From CAIQPV01 sp963719855 (GTDB lineage Bacteria; Pseudomonadota; Gammaproteobacteria; Burkholderiales; Gallionellaceae), in contig CAVRDK010000004.1 of NCBI GenBank assembly GCA_963719855.1, forward strand, positions 1,240,001 to 1,304,000: a stretch of DNA of 64,000 nt, read 5' to 3'. Below are positions 33,770-43,748 of the stretch, piece after piece; position 1 is the first letter of the stretch; each line of letters starts with the position of its first letter. Both the position numbers and the translations under genes were made by a program. The notes beneath the pieces were generated by a model that was given only the letters and a program-made list of their open reading frames with translations, was not told where the DNA came from and made no database searches.

Positions 33770-34072
33770 ATGCATCAAACGACAGATGAAGAATTTGAAA
33801 ACGAATTGAAAAAGAAACCCTGCCCAGTCTGCGGCGCAATTGGACAATTAATTACACAGCACATGCAGCTCAAATTTAACTACAAGGGCTATCCAGTTGA
33901 GGTGGAAGGCAGAGGATGGACCTGCATAGATGGATGTGGACAGAAACTTATATCGGACGAGCTGAAAGAACGGCTAGATAACCAGACTAGTGTAATAGAT
34001 GAAAGGATTCAAAACCAATACATCGTGGCTGATCAAAAATTGGATGTCCTGACATGTCAAACCATTCACTAA
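33770..34072 (+). CDS. YgiT-type zinc-finger protein of unknown function
   Basis: A protein of 100 residues with a zinc ribbon: KKPCPVCGAIGQLITQHMQL with a second pair in WTCIDGCGQKLI. This resembles the N-terminal domain of MqsA-like antitoxins, but there is no helix-turn-helix tail and no adjacent toxin. The C-terminal 35 residues are helical and acidic. ATG 33770 follows GGAG at 6 bp; ATG 33758 is an alternative. It is the first cargo gene after the integrase. Confidence 0.65.
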   Translation: MHQTTDEEFENELKKKPCPVCGAIGQLITQHMQLKFNYKGYPVEVEGRGWTCIDGCGQKLISDELKERLDNQTSVIDERIQNQYIVADQKLDVLTCQTIH

Positions 34073-34141
34073 TCAGGCAAGCAAATTTGGCCGCCTACGA
34101 AACTTAGTACTGGTAACGACGAAATTACTACGGGGAACGAA

Positions 34142-35017
34142 ATGAACAGAATCACTAGTTTCACTTTTGCAACTTTTGTAACCGTTACTGCGATAGTAAT
34201 GTCCGCAGTAGCGGCGCATGACCGGGGTAGCACGGTCATAGATAAAACGTTACTGATGGCAATTTCAGTAGCGATCTGTGCCGGAAGTCATCTTATCCCA
34301 TCAATTTCCAAAACAAAACTGGCGTGGTTATTGTGGGTACTTTGTATGGTTGGTGCCGTTTATAGTCACATCACATTTTTTAGTTTCGCAAAACTGCGCG
34401 CGAACGATGACCGATCACAGTATTCCATTCAAAAAAATGGAGTGGAAAGAGAGATCGAAGCAACGCGGTCGGCACTTGCAAGAATCGAAGCTCGACCAGT
34501 AGCGACAGTAGCATCTGAATTGGCCGTTACAAAAGGGTGGAGTAGGCGCAATGCACTAGAGGAAGAACTCTCTGAAGCAAGACGCGCATCGGCGCTCCAA
34601 GCAGAAATGATAAAACTGACCAGTAAAGCAACAGTTATTGAAGTAACGGGTTCCGAAGACATAGTAACTTCGAGAATAGCGAAAGTCACCGGTAGTAACC
34701 AGGACAGTATCGAATTAGTAATTGCGTTGATATTTTCCATACTGATTGAATTGCTGGGTGCATTTCTTTGGCGCGAGGTTCTAATACGAAAAGATGAGAG
34801 TCCTGCATTAGAAAGTCCAATAAAGTCAGATGCAAATTCGCATGTTGATCTGGAGAATGCCATTGCGACAGGAATAGTAAAACCAACGGTCAAAGGAATT
34901 CGGACATTTCTGGGATGCAGCCAATCAAAGGCTATGGAATTTCGACGTACCTATAATTTACAAAATAATGGAAAAAATAGGAATCTAACAATGTTTCAGA
35001 AAAACTCTTTCATGTAA
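34142..35017 (+). CDS. Membrane protein with coiled coil and C-terminal HTH-like segment, unknown function
   Basis: A protein of 291 residues. Three hydrophobic segments (about 5-27, 36-52, 58-80) are followed by a long charged helical stretch (about 85-170), a fourth membrane segment (about 186-208, LVIALIFSILIELLGAFLWR) and a soluble tail. The tail ends KPTVKGIRTFLGCSQSKAMEFRRTYN, which has the spacing of a helix-turn-helix. A membrane-tethered DNA- or replisome-binding protein is possible. No family was recognised. It is AT-richer than the chromosomal genes and lies within the island cargo. Confidence 0.7.
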   Translation: MNRITSFTFATFVTVTAIVMSAVAAHDRGSTVIDKTLLMAISVAICAGSHLIPSISKTKLAWLLWVLCMVGAVYSHITFFSFAKLRANDDRSQYSIQKNGVEREIEATRSALARIEARPVATVASELAVTKGWSRRNALEEELSEARRASALQAEMIKLTSKATVIEVTGSEDIVTSRIAKVTGSNQDSIELVIALIFSILIELLGAFLWREVLIRKDESPALESPIKSDANSHVDLENAIATGIVKPTVKGIRTFLGCSQSKAMEFRRTYNLQNNGKNRNLTMFQKNSFM

Positions 35018-35076
35018 TTGAATGAGTAATCTGAAGTCATTCAACTTGTTTAGTTTACGCAAAAAAGGGCAAAGTG

Positions 35077-36945
35077 ATGATACACAAAAAAACGCAAATA
35101 TTTGAACATACCATGATACTTCTTGTTGTCGCTTCGTCATTAATGGGGTGTTCGACCAATCAAAATAAGATATTTGAGCAACAAGAATATGAGGCAAAAC
35201 GCAGCAACATCGTGTTCAAGGTTCAAAGACCAGACTATCAGATAGTGCTGGACAATGATAACAAGATTACTCAAATCTGCAATGTGGCAACCAGCTCACA
35301 ATGTAATTTACCAAAGGGTACAGGCAAAGAAGTAGTCCAGATTTCAAACAGACAAATTGGCCTTGGAGGTTACTCGGCCATTACCACAGAATGTGGCGAG
35401 AAGAATATGTACGCACACAATAATCCCGTTGAGCGTATTGATTCCAGTGAGTGCAGCAGCAGATTTTACAGTATTAGTGATTATCACATTCCAGTCAAAC
35501 TGATATTTGGGGTATTCACGCTGGGTATATACGACTTGTACTGTTGGGATTATCTTGATGTAACACTAGATGCATCGAAATTTCAGGAAGCAGTCGAAAG
35601 CGCACATATCGCTGATCTGCAAAAGTTGCTTTATTCTACAAATGACACAAGCTCTGAAAGCGTCATTTCAGTGCTTTATGTAGACATGGATGATATCGAT
35701 GAAACTTATAAGCAATTTATCAAACTCCCGGCCAACAATAATTCAGTAGTGCTGATCGATCAAGAAACCAAAGTACCCTTATATCTCATCAAATTTAACA
35801 ATGCGAAGTCCGAGACTTTGCCGGAAGTTGTCAATAAGCAGCTGGCAGCGATGATGGAATATCTGTCCGACAATCCTTCATCAAAGATCAAAGTCGATAT
35901 CAGAAGACTAATTCCCGCAGAAGTGGCATTGCCGAAATTGCCGCCGTTGCCTGTGATGGTAAAAAGCGAGTATGAAACGAAATCGGAATTTGATGATCGC
36001 GTCAAAAATGCTGTTGTTGAGCGCGAAGACACCATACGGAATCTTTCGGAAATGTACAGAAATAATGTTCAGGACAGAAACCTGTACGTAAAAGCTTTGA
36101 GTGCTGCTTGGCAGCAATATATTGAAAATAAGGCAGAAGAACAAGATGAGTTTTTGAAAAATGTAGGCAAGCACCGTGCGCAACTGGCGAAGCTGTTTTA
36201 CGAGCTGGATTATGGCAGATTTACGGCCACCGATATGGCATACGATGCGGAAACCAAGTCTCTCTATTTCGTAGCTCATTCGGCTCATTTTGATTTTACT
36301 CAGAAAATGGTCGCTACTGTCTCTCCTGAAAAAGCAAGGTCAATCAAAGACGGATCAAATTACACATTGCTTCCCAAATTCGAATATAAAAATGGCAAGA
36401 TAATACATTCAGAAAATATTTTGACTGAACTGACGTCGGGAGACGAATTCAAGCTGCGCTACACCGATGTTAACTACAAGCCGGCTGAAGTCAGCATACG
36501 CGTTACTTCACAAACGACCAATATTGCAAAGGCGGAGTCAGTTGTCTTTAAAGAATACGAGCAGAAACCACAAAATCTAGTGACTAACGATACTAAAGAA
36601 ATCTGGTACATCGAAACGAGGAATAGCATTAATGCGAAAATTCCGGAATGGTTTTCTGCGCCAATACAGAACGGAAAAGCAATTGGCTATGGGGTTGGCA
36701 ATACCTATGAGGAAGCCTCTACGAAAGCAAGATCAGAGTTGGCGTATATGGTTAGAACAAGAGTGGCATCGACCATTAACATGCTAACGAGCGAAAACAC
36801 CTTCAGAAGTTTTCAGGAAGTAATAGCGCAAACTATGGCGAGCACTGATGTGGAGCTGTCAGTGGGTGACTATTCGGTATATAAACAAACTGAATCCGAA
36901 GGTAGATATTATGTGGCACTTTGCTATCGTTGCGAAGGAAACTGA
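35077..36945 (+). CDS. Large lipoprotein with C-terminal LPP20-like domain
   Basis: A protein of about 622 residues with a type II signal sequence (MILLVVASSLMGCS; lipid on the Cys). Residues about 100-500 are unrecognised, with a helical segment (about 310-365). The last 110 residues (IPEWFSAPIQNGKAIGYGVGNTYEEASTKARSELAYMV) match LPP20-type outer-membrane lipoprotein domains. It probably sits in the periplasm or on the outer membrane. ATG 35077 was chosen over GTG 35074. The gene is AT-rich, and nothing in the sequence indicates a partner except the preceding membrane protein. Confidence 0.75.
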   Translation: MIHKKTQIFEHTMILLVVASSLMGCSTNQNKIFEQQEYEAKRSNIVFKVQRPDYQIVLDNDNKITQICNVATSSQCNLPKGTGKEVVQISNRQIGLGGYSAITTECGEKNMYAHNNPVERIDSSECSSRFYSISDYHIPVKLIFGVFTLGIYDLYCWDYLDVTLDASKFQEAVESAHIADLQKLLYSTNDTSSESVISVLYVDMDDIDETYKQFIKLPANNNSVVLIDQETKVPLYLIKFNNAKSETLPEVVNKQLAAMMEYLSDNPSSKIKVDIRRLIPAEVALPKLPPLPVMVKSEYETKSEFDDRVKNAVVEREDTIRNLSEMYRNNVQDRNLYVKALSAAWQQYIENKAEEQDEFLKNVGKHRAQLAKLFYELDYGRFTATDMAYDAETKSLYFVAHSAHFDFTQKMVATVSPEKARSIKDGSNYTLLPKFEYKNGKIIHSENILTELTSGDEFKLRYTDVNYKPAEVSIRVTSQTTNIAKAESVVFKEYEQKPQNLVTNDTKEIWYIETRNSINAKIPEWFSAPIQNGKAIGYGVGNTYEEASTKARSELAYMVRTRVASTINMLTSENTFRSFQEVIAQTMASTDVELSVGDYSVYKQTESEGRYYVALCYRCEGN

Positions 36946-37133
36946 ATTGCATCCGCCACTTTCTTCATGCATCAAATGAACTACTCCAAGTTAATCTTGG
37001 GTACTCCCGTATAGTGACAAGACAAGAGAAATTTCAAATCCTGGAGCAAACTTTTTAAGACTTTAGGATGGATGCCTGGCATAAATTTGGGCGTAGAATT
37101 ACAAACAAGTTTTTGGTCAGACAAGGGGATATT

Positions 37134-37289
37134 ATGAAAGGCTATATCACTGGAGTAGTTTGCGGACTCTTGGCTTTGATACTGTGGCAAAGTCACCCAT
37201 TGTTATCTATTATGGCTGCGCTTCCTCTGCCGATGATAGTTATTGCATTTTGGACAGGAGCAGTCGGCATTCGATTTGAAAAGTCGTGA
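37134..37289 (+). CDS. Small hydrophobic membrane protein
   Basis: A peptide of 51 residues with two hydrophobic segments (YITGVVCGLLALILW and then LSIMAALPLPMIVIAFWTG) and a short basic end (RFEKS). ATG 37134 has a good ribosome site (CAAGGGGATATT). There is no recognised family. It is the last cargo gene before the group II intron. A toxin-like or scaffold role is conceivable but unsupported. Confidence 0.55.
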   Translation: MKGYITGVVCGLLALILWQSHPLLSIMAALPLPMIVIAFWTGAVGIRFEKS

Positions 37290-38030
37290 TTCGTCAAAGT
37301 AGCTGTATGGCTTAAAAGAATACTCGCTAAGCAAAAAAATGAATGGCAGCTTACCTTCAAACTTGAGTCATTCGTGTTTGCAATGGCTAACAGACTGCCA
37401 CCGGCCATAAGCAGCCGGACGCCTGTGTCCGCTATCCTGCAGCGAGTGCGACACGAGGTCGCTTGTAAAAGTTGTTTCCACTTTGAAAGGAGGAAACCAC
37501 CAGTGTCACCTGGTGAATCTAGGAGTCTGAATAAAGAGCGACTCTGACAATGTAACGAAGTGCCGCAAGGCACGGGGCACAAATCGCGAGAGGCGTTCCC
37601 TTCGGGCAGCCACAAGCCTGAAAAGTGCTAGATAGTCGGTATGGTGAAAATATTTGAATCTGCGATAAAGATCGTGAGGATAAACAAGCGGAAGTGGCTT
37701 TTACGCTTGAGCCAAAACGGCAATGGAGGTGGGAATTGCGTCTTCGCTGTGCGCTCTCGTGACCCTTATACCTCCCGGTCGATAGCAGGCACCTAACCCG
37801 ATGTACTTTTGTAAGCGGAACGTGGAAACCCCGTATCGCTCCCTTCTGGGACAGCAGGCTGCAAAGTCTGTCTATGGCGGTGCGGGCATAGGATCGAGGA
37901 AAAAGCGAATGCCGTTCTGTAATGGGGCGGACAGGGGTTGAAACATTACCTCACGCGAAAGCGCGCAGACTTCCTTATGGTCTCTCTTCACAAGAGAGTT
38001 GGTAGAACCATCTAAACGAAGGGGAAGCAA

Positions 38031-39668
38031 ATGGATGCTGCAACACTGGCGTGTGCTCCTTTCGACATGACGTGGAACGGCATCAGTTGGGCCGATGTTC
38101 AACGTCAGGTAAGACGGCTGCAAGCGCGTATTGTGAAGGCAACACAGGCTGGCAGACACAACAAGGTGAAAGCCTTGCAATGGCTGCTGACCCACTCGTT
38201 CAGCGGCAAAGCATTAGCCGTCAAGCGGGTGACTGAGAATAAAGGCAAGAACACCCCCGGTGTGGACAAGGTGACATGGAAAACACCGGCGGCAAAGATT
38301 AACGCGATAGCGTCGATGAAGCGGCGGGGTTATTCGCCGCTTCCGCTTCGGAGGGTATTAATTCCGAAGAAGAATGGCAAGACAAGGCCGCTCGGCATCC
38401 CCGTAATGAAGTGCCGCGCCATGCAAGCGTTACATCTGCTGGCGTTGGAACCTGTTGCGGAAACCACCGCCGACTTGAATTCTTATGGGTTCAGGCCGGA
38501 ACGCGCGACTGCCGATGCGGGGGAACAATGCTTCACGTCTCTTGCGAGAAAGGTAAGCGCAGAATGGGTGCTTGAGGCCGATATCCAAGGCTGTTTCGAT
38601 AAAATTAGTCACGACTGGATGATCGCCAATATCCCTACGGACAAGGCGATTCTAAAGAAGTGGCTCAGGGCGGGATACGTTTATCAAAACGAACTCTTCC
38701 CCACAGAAGCTGGCACCCCGCAAGGGGGCATCATCAGTCCGGTTCTGGCAAACATGACGTTGGATGGCCTAGAAGCGATGCTGGCGGAGAAATTTCCCAA
38801 AGCGAAAAAGACAGGACTGAAAATGCACATGGTGCGTTACGCGGACGACTTCATTATCACTTGCACATCGAAAGAATGGCTGGAACATGAAGTCAAGCCC
38901 GCAGTGGTTGAATTTCTGGCGGAACGTGGTTTAGTTTTGTCTCCGGAGAAGACCAAAATAACGCATATCAGGGATGGGTTTGATTTCCTCGGATGGAACA
39001 TTCGCAAGTATGGCGACAAGCTGTTGATGAAACCGTCGAAAGCGAACGTCAAAGCACATCTTGATAGAATCCGCGAGATCATCAATGGTAACAAGACGGC
39101 TAAACAGGCAAATCTGATAAAGCTGCTTAATCCTGTTTTACGGGGATGGGCGAATTACCATAGCCATGTGGTCGCCAAGAAAACTTTTGCTCGGGTTGAT
39201 GACGGTATCTGGTCAATGCTATGGCGATGGGCGGTAAGAAGGCATCCCAATAGAGAAACCCGATGGGTTAAGGATAAATACTTTAAATCAAAAGGTCTTC
39301 GGAACTGGGTATTTGCCGCAACAGAAAAAGAAGAAGATGGTGCGCAAAGGGAGTTCACCTTGCTCCAAGAATCGGCTACGCCAATACAGCGGCATGTCAA
39401 AATCAAAGCCGACGCCAATCCGCACGACCCACAATGGGAGCAGTATTTCGAGTCCCGATGGGGCAAGAAAATGCTGAAATCATCGAGGGGGCGTGCGAAG
39501 CTTTATTGGGTCTGGCTAAGACAAGATGGCCTATGTTCTACTTGTCAGGAACCAATCACAAAGGGCACCTTATGGGATGTTCGTTACATTGTGAAAAGAA
39601 CCGATGGCGGGACGAGCGCGGCAAGCAATCTCCGAATGCACCATCTCGATTGCCATAGGTGTCATTAA
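38031..39668 (+). CDS. ltrA: Group II intron reverse transcriptase/maturase with HNH endonuclease
   Basis: A protein of 545 residues. It has an N-terminal RVT_N segment, reverse-transcriptase blocks including TPGVDKVTW, LGIPVMKCRAMQ, EADIQGCFDKI, GTPQGGIISPVLANM and the catalytic MVRYADDFII, then a maturase X domain (LLNPVLRGWANYHSHVV). It ends with an HNH endonuclease (CSTCQEPITKGTLWDVRYI ... RMHHLDCHRCH). It would splice the intron RNA and carry out target-primed retrohoming. All motifs are intact. ATG 38031 follows AAGGGGAAGCAA. Confidence 0.95.
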   Translation: MDAATLACAPFDMTWNGISWADVQRQVRRLQARIVKATQAGRHNKVKALQWLLTHSFSGKALAVKRVTENKGKNTPGVDKVTWKTPAAKINAIASMKRRGYSPLPLRRVLIPKKNGKTRPLGIPVMKCRAMQALHLLALEPVAETTADLNSYGFRPERATADAGEQCFTSLARKVSAEWVLEADIQGCFDKISHDWMIANIPTDKAILKKWLRAGYVYQNELFPTEAGTPQGGIISPVLANMTLDGLEAMLAEKFPKAKKTGLKMHMVRYADDFIITCTSKEWLEHEVKPAVVEFLAERGLVLSPEKTKITHIRDGFDFLGWNIRKYGDKLLMKPSKANVKAHLDRIREIINGNKTAKQANLIKLLNPVLRGWANYHSHVVAKKTFARVDDGIWSMLWRWAVRRHPNRETRWVKDKYFKSKGLRNWVFAATEKEEDGAQREFTLLQESATPIQRHVKIKADANPHDPQWEQYFESRWGKKMLKSSRGRAKLYWVWLRQDGLCSTCQEPITKGTLWDVRYIVKRTDGGTSAASNLRMHHLDCHRCH

Positions 39669-39725
39669 ACTTGCTGGAAATATAGTTGTGAAACCGGGTG
39701 TCGAATGATGCCTATGCAGAGGCTT

Positions 39726-39800
39726 GAGCCGTGTGCGGTGAAAGTCGCAAGCACGGTTCTGAGGGGGCTGGACGCGGGTAACCGCGTCTGGCTACCCGAC
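39726..39800 (+). ncRNA. Group II intron domains V and VI
   Basis: Domain V is the 34-nt hairpin starting GAGCCGTGTGCGGTGAAAGT and ending GCACGGTTC with its conserved bulge. Domain VI has a GACGCGG-GTAA-CCGCGTC stem and an unpaired A seven bases from the 3' splice site. These are the catalytic and branching parts of the ribozyme. Confidence 0.85.
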
Positions 39801-40015
39801 GATAACGGGCGCAAAAGTTAGTCATTTCGAGAAAACCCTCTCTCGATCAATAAATAAAAGAACGATCGTTCTGCATTCGTGTCAAACCTCGACACAAGGC
39901 ACATGCCACCCCCGGCGTGCTTGCCGCACCACCATGATGCCGCCGCTCGGGCTACGCGCCCAAAACCCCGTCTCTGCATGGCAGTTGTGCCTCAAGACAG
40001 GAATGGCATTGCTCG

Positions 40016-41356
40016 ATGGTTGCCGCAGCCAAACGTACCGCGCCCAGCACACAGTGCTATTCAAGACGCCGTCCCGAACAGACGCTGTGGTATCGCACCG
40101 TCCAAGCGCACTTCGAAACCTGGCTGGCACTTTCGACCGGGGAATTCAATGAATCGCCGCCCGCCCATGTGGAGAATGCCTTTCGCCGCTATCTCGAATG
40201 CGGAATTCTCGCTCACGGCTTTGCCCGTGCCCACTGCGATGAGTGCGGGCACGACTTCCTGATCGCATTTTCCTGCAAAGGCCGTGGCGTGTGTCCTTCC
40301 TGCAACACGCGGCGCATGGTCGAAACGGCCGCGCATCTGACTGATCACGTCTTCCCCAAGTTGCCGGTGCGTCAGTGGGTGCTCTCGGTGCCCAAGCGTC
40401 TGCGCTATTTTCTGCAACGTGATGTAGCCTTGCAAGGTGCTGTGCTGCGCATTTTTCTGCGCGAGGTGGAACGGTGCTTGCGCGAACGCAGCCCCGGCTG
40501 TGACAGCGAAGCCCGCATTGGGGCGGTCGCTTTCATCCACCGCTTCGGTTCGTCCCTGAACGAACACGTTCACTTTCACTGCTGCATCCTCGATGGCGTA
40601 TTCGAGCCAGCCGCCAATGCTGACGAAGGGGCGGGGGTGGATTTTCATGCAGCGACCGGGCTTGATGCGGCCACGATTGCCGAAGTGCAAGCACGGGTGC
40701 GTCGGCGGGTTCTTGCTACCTTCGTCCGTCGCGGCCTGATCGACAAGGCCGATAGTGAAGTGATGGGTGGTTGGGTACATGGCGGTGGGTTTTCGGTGGA
40801 TGCCTCCGTATGCATCAACGAGAAAGACCGGGCGGGGCTGGAACGTCTGCTGCGCTACTGCGCGCGTCCGCCCTTCGCGCTGGAACACCTGCAACAACTG
40901 GATGCCGAACATCTGGTCTATCACAGTCCCAAACCCGGCCTTGACGGCTCAAGCGATCTGGTGCTGACGCCGCTGGAATTGATCGGCAAAATCGCGGCAT
41001 TGGTTCCGCCACCGCGCGCACATCGCCATCGCTATTTCGGTGTTCTGGCCCCCAACTCGCCGCTACGCGCGGCGGTGATAGCACTCGCTCCGGTGGTGGT
41101 GATCGTGCCCTCTTTGCCTCTCGCCGATTCGGCCGGGACAGAGAAGAAACCCCGCCGTGCCGTGTCGCACTATCTGTGGGCGATGCTGCTGGCGCGCATC
41201 TATGAAGCCTTCCCGCAGATACCTCAAACGAGTGCGACACATAATCCTGCTGCTAGACGAAAATTAGTCTGCCAGTGTGGTCAGGATGATGTCCGCTATC
41301 AGTCCTGTTGCGGTCATTCAGTGTATGATAACTCTGAGATTTTGACAGTCTCCTGA
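40016..41356 (+). pseudogene. IS91-family HUH transposase, C-terminally truncated
   Basis: The first 400 or so residues match IS91-type Y2 transposases: a zinc-binding domain (RAHCDECGHDFLIAFSCKGRG, CPSCNTRRMVETAAHLTDH), RQWVLSVPKRLRYFLQRD and the HUH motif NEHVHFHCCILDGVFEP. A catalytic Tyr is expected near SHYLWAMLLARIYEAFP. The match stops abruptly at about 41215, where family members continue with a CPxC segment and about 100 further residues. The frame instead runs through unrelated sequence to 41356. A GTGTC/GACAC hairpin at about 39878-39894 may belong to the element's end. It is probably inactive. Confidence 0.8.
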
Positions 41357-41967
41357 CGGCCAGCAAGCGACATTCGAGGGTGAAAATAGACCGCACGTAA
41401 GCCGACGTTCGTGGCGTGCAGCAAAGTGCCAGAACTTGCCCTTCGCGACCATCCGCTATCAGGCAGCAATTAGCAAGAACGAACACTTCGCGCAATTAGC
41501 AGCTAGTCAACAATAAGCTTGATGGGCAACCGCGTTGTGTTAGCAGAGGAAGATGCAGTCCAAGGTTGAATGGTGGTAGGCCGTTACAATAAGTATCTGA
41601 ATTGTCTCTTCATCCTGCTGTGTGGCTGCAATCTTTAGCTGAACTTTACCTGACCTCATAGATGGTGCTGAGCGATTACTTTGCTGTAGGTCGAAGTTCC
41701 TCATCGGGTTGATACCGCTAAATCGCCAAGCGCCGGTTCTTGGCAGCCAAAATAATTGGCTTGGTCGAAAAACTCGAAGTACAGCTATATGGCGGCGAAT
41801 ATGGCATCATGGCCTGCGGCTTCGCCAATAACAGCCGTTCATAGAGCAGGCTTGTATCAAGTTAAGCATGGGTGTAGCCTTTATCCAAGAACGCTTACCA
41901 ATGCAGAATTCGATCGCTACGCTGACAGCTGTGTTTCCGCTGCTCATTCCAGGTGAGGTGAAATCAC
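41357..41967. other. Junction region between IS91 fragment and signalling genes, no clear gene
   Basis: About 610 bp with no convincing gene. Short frames, for example a phrase EKLEVQLYGGEYGIMACGFANNS near 41770-41845, may be scars of older insertions but match no family I know. It may contain the right end of the mobile zone. No duplicate of the tRNA-Arg 3' end was found here. A ribosome site for the following kinase lies at its right edge. Confidence 0.45.
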
Positions 41968-43680
41968 TTGAAACAAACATCCACAGCAGACAATTCCTTT
42001 TCCGGCTGGACGATGCTTTCTGCCTTCACCGGGGTGGTGGGTGTTATTGCTTTGCTATTGTTGAGCCTCATCAACGATTTTCAGGACGCTAACCAACATG
42101 CCCAGGTAGAGGTGGAAAATATCTCACGTTTGCTGGAAGAGCATGTATTCGCAACCGTGAGTAAAGCTGACCTTCTGTTGCGTGAAGTACAAAGGAACGT
42201 GCGTCCTAATGACATGCGACTGAATCGCGTCGTGAGCGGCTCACGCAGGCAGGAACTCCATGCATTGCTGAAATCCCAACTGGGGAGCGCGCCAGAAGTG
42301 GCCGTCATCCATATTACCGACGCCACGGGATATCACATGTACAGTTCACTCGACCAAGTTCCTCATATCAATATCGCCGACCGCTACCATTTCATCCGCC
42401 ATAGAGATGACGCGGCAGCAGGGCTTGTGATTTCTCCTCCTGTCATCTCGCGCACCACCGGAAAGTGGACCATAGTCCTGGCTCGGCGGCTCAGTTTTGA
42501 GGATGGCAGCTTCGCCGGCACCGTCAACGTCATATTGGATCTCGAATACTTCCAGCAGTTTTACAACTCTCTCAACTTGGGTACAAGTGGGCTGGTGTCG
42601 CTCTACGATAAAGAACTTCATCTTGCGGCACGGTATCCACCGAGCGAAAAAGACATGGGAAAAATTGCTAATCTTTATGCAAAAAAATATATCGACCAAG
42701 GGCAAAAACATGCTTCCTATCACGCAAAATCCCCGCTAGATGGGGTCGAACGTCTGTACGATTTCCGGCAGGTGGGAGACCTTCCGTTGATTGTAGTTGC
42801 TGGCATCGGCGAGGATGACTATCTAGCCGATTCGTATCGCCATATTTGGCAATATGGCGTTGGCGCAATAATTTTTAGCTTGGTAGTGATGGGTTTCGTA
42901 GTGCGACAGCGGCGGGCCGAGGCGGCGATATTCCAACTCAACGCCGAGCTTGAGCGGCGAGTGGCACAACGTACAGTGGAACTCGAAACTGCCATCTACG
43001 ATCTGGAGAATTTTAACTATTCTGCCTCACATGACCTGCGCATACCGCTTCGTGCGGTCGACGGATTTTCAAGAATTCTTCTCGACGAGTATTCAGAAAG
43101 GCTTGACTGTGAAGGGAGACGGCTGCTGAATGTGGTGCGCGACAATACCAAAAAGATGGCGCAGCTTATCGACGACATGCAGGCATTTTCTCGCACCGGA
43201 CGTACTGTGACAGCACCCACCGAAGTCAACATGGATGAACTGGTGCGCGGGGTGGTGGTGGAACTCAAGCCTGGCACCGCCGGACGTGAATTAAAACTTG
43301 AAATTCACAGTCTGCCGCCCGCTTTTGCTGACCGGGTGATGATGCACAGGGTCATATTCAGCCTCCTTTCCAACGCCATCAAGTTCACCCGTCCAAAAGC
43401 GACTGCGCTGATCGAGGTTGGAGCGAGAACAGAGAACAATGAAACCATTTATTACGTCAAGGACAACGGAGTGGGATTCGACATGCAGTACGCCGACAAG
43501 TTATTCGGTGTGTTCCAACGCCTGCACGGACCAATGGAATTCGAAGGCACTGGTATCGGCCTCGCCATCGTCAAACGCATCATCACACGTCACGGCGGGC
43601 GGGTGTGGGCAGAGGGTAAGGTCAATGTGGGCGCAACAATTTATTTTGCTTTACCTATAAAGGAGGCTGCTCATGGGTAG
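41968..43680 (+). CDS. Membrane sensor histidine kinase with periplasmic Cache domain
   Basis: A protein of 570 residues. TM1 (about 18-37), a periplasmic double-Cache sensor (about 40-285), TM2 (about 290-312), a coiled linker, HisKA with the phospho-His in NYSASHDLRIPLRAVDG, and HATPase_c with NLLSNAIKF-like, VKDNGVGF and GTGIGLAIV motifs. The start is a TTG at 41968, supported by GAGGTG 8-13 bp upstream; the next ATG would cut off the N-terminus. The sensor is nearly identical to that of the GGDEF protein at 50506, and the transmitter to the partial kinase at the left edge. No cognate regulator is adjacent. Confidence 0.92.
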   Translation: MKQTSTADNSFSGWTMLSAFTGVVGVIALLLLSLINDFQDANQHAQVEVENISRLLEEHVFATVSKADLLLREVQRNVRPNDMRLNRVVSGSRRQELHALLKSQLGSAPEVAVIHITDATGYHMYSSLDQVPHINIADRYHFIRHRDDAAAGLVISPPVISRTTGKWTIVLARRLSFEDGSFAGTVNVILDLEYFQQFYNSLNLGTSGLVSLYDKELHLAARYPPSEKDMGKIANLYAKKYIDQGQKHASYHAKSPLDGVERLYDFRQVGDLPLIVVAGIGEDDYLADSYRHIWQYGVGAIIFSLVVMGFVVRQRRAEAAIFQLNAELERRVAQRTVELETAIYDLENFNYSASHDLRIPLRAVDGFSRILLDEYSERLDCEGRRLLNVVRDNTKKMAQLIDDMQAFSRTGRTVTAPTEVNMDELVRGVVVELKPGTAGRELKLEIHSLPPAFADRVMMHRVIFSLLSNAIKFTRPKATALIEVGARTENNETIYYVKDNGVGFDMQYADKLFGVFQRLHGPMEFEGTGIGLAIVKRIITRHGGRVWAEGKVNVGATIYFALPIKEAAHG

Positions 43681-43748
43681 CCTACAAAGAAGACCTGCAT
43701 GTGGACACTGGTTTCATTGGTGCACCCTCTGAAACCAATGAGAATGTT

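Larger units (their letters stand above)
37446..39800 (+). mobile_element. Full-length group II intron with internal LtrA-type ORF
   Basis: The 5' end is GTGCGACACGAGGTCGC, a GUGYG start. Domains I-III are represented by about 580 bp of structured non-coding sequence. The reverse transcriptase gene lies in domain IV. Domain V is at 39726-39759 and domain VI follows with a GTAA tetraloop, a branch-point A at 39794 and the 3' end AC at 39800. The total is about 2,355 bp. The 5' exon ends ATCCTGCAGCGA and the 3' exon begins GATAACGGGCGC. It is not inside a recognisable gene. EBS/IBS pairing could not be settled by eye. Confidence 0.85.

Noticed and set aside
41230..41240. Second GAGTGCGACAC, identical to the start of the group II intron, in the IS91 fragment tail
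   Set aside because: The match ends after 11 bases and no further intron domains follow, so it is probably coincidence or a very small scar.
36946..42000. Search for a direct repeat of the tRNA-Arg 3' end marking the far end of the island
   Set aside because: No copy of the GGTTCGAATCCCGCC-type end was found by eye, so the right boundary is left undefined.
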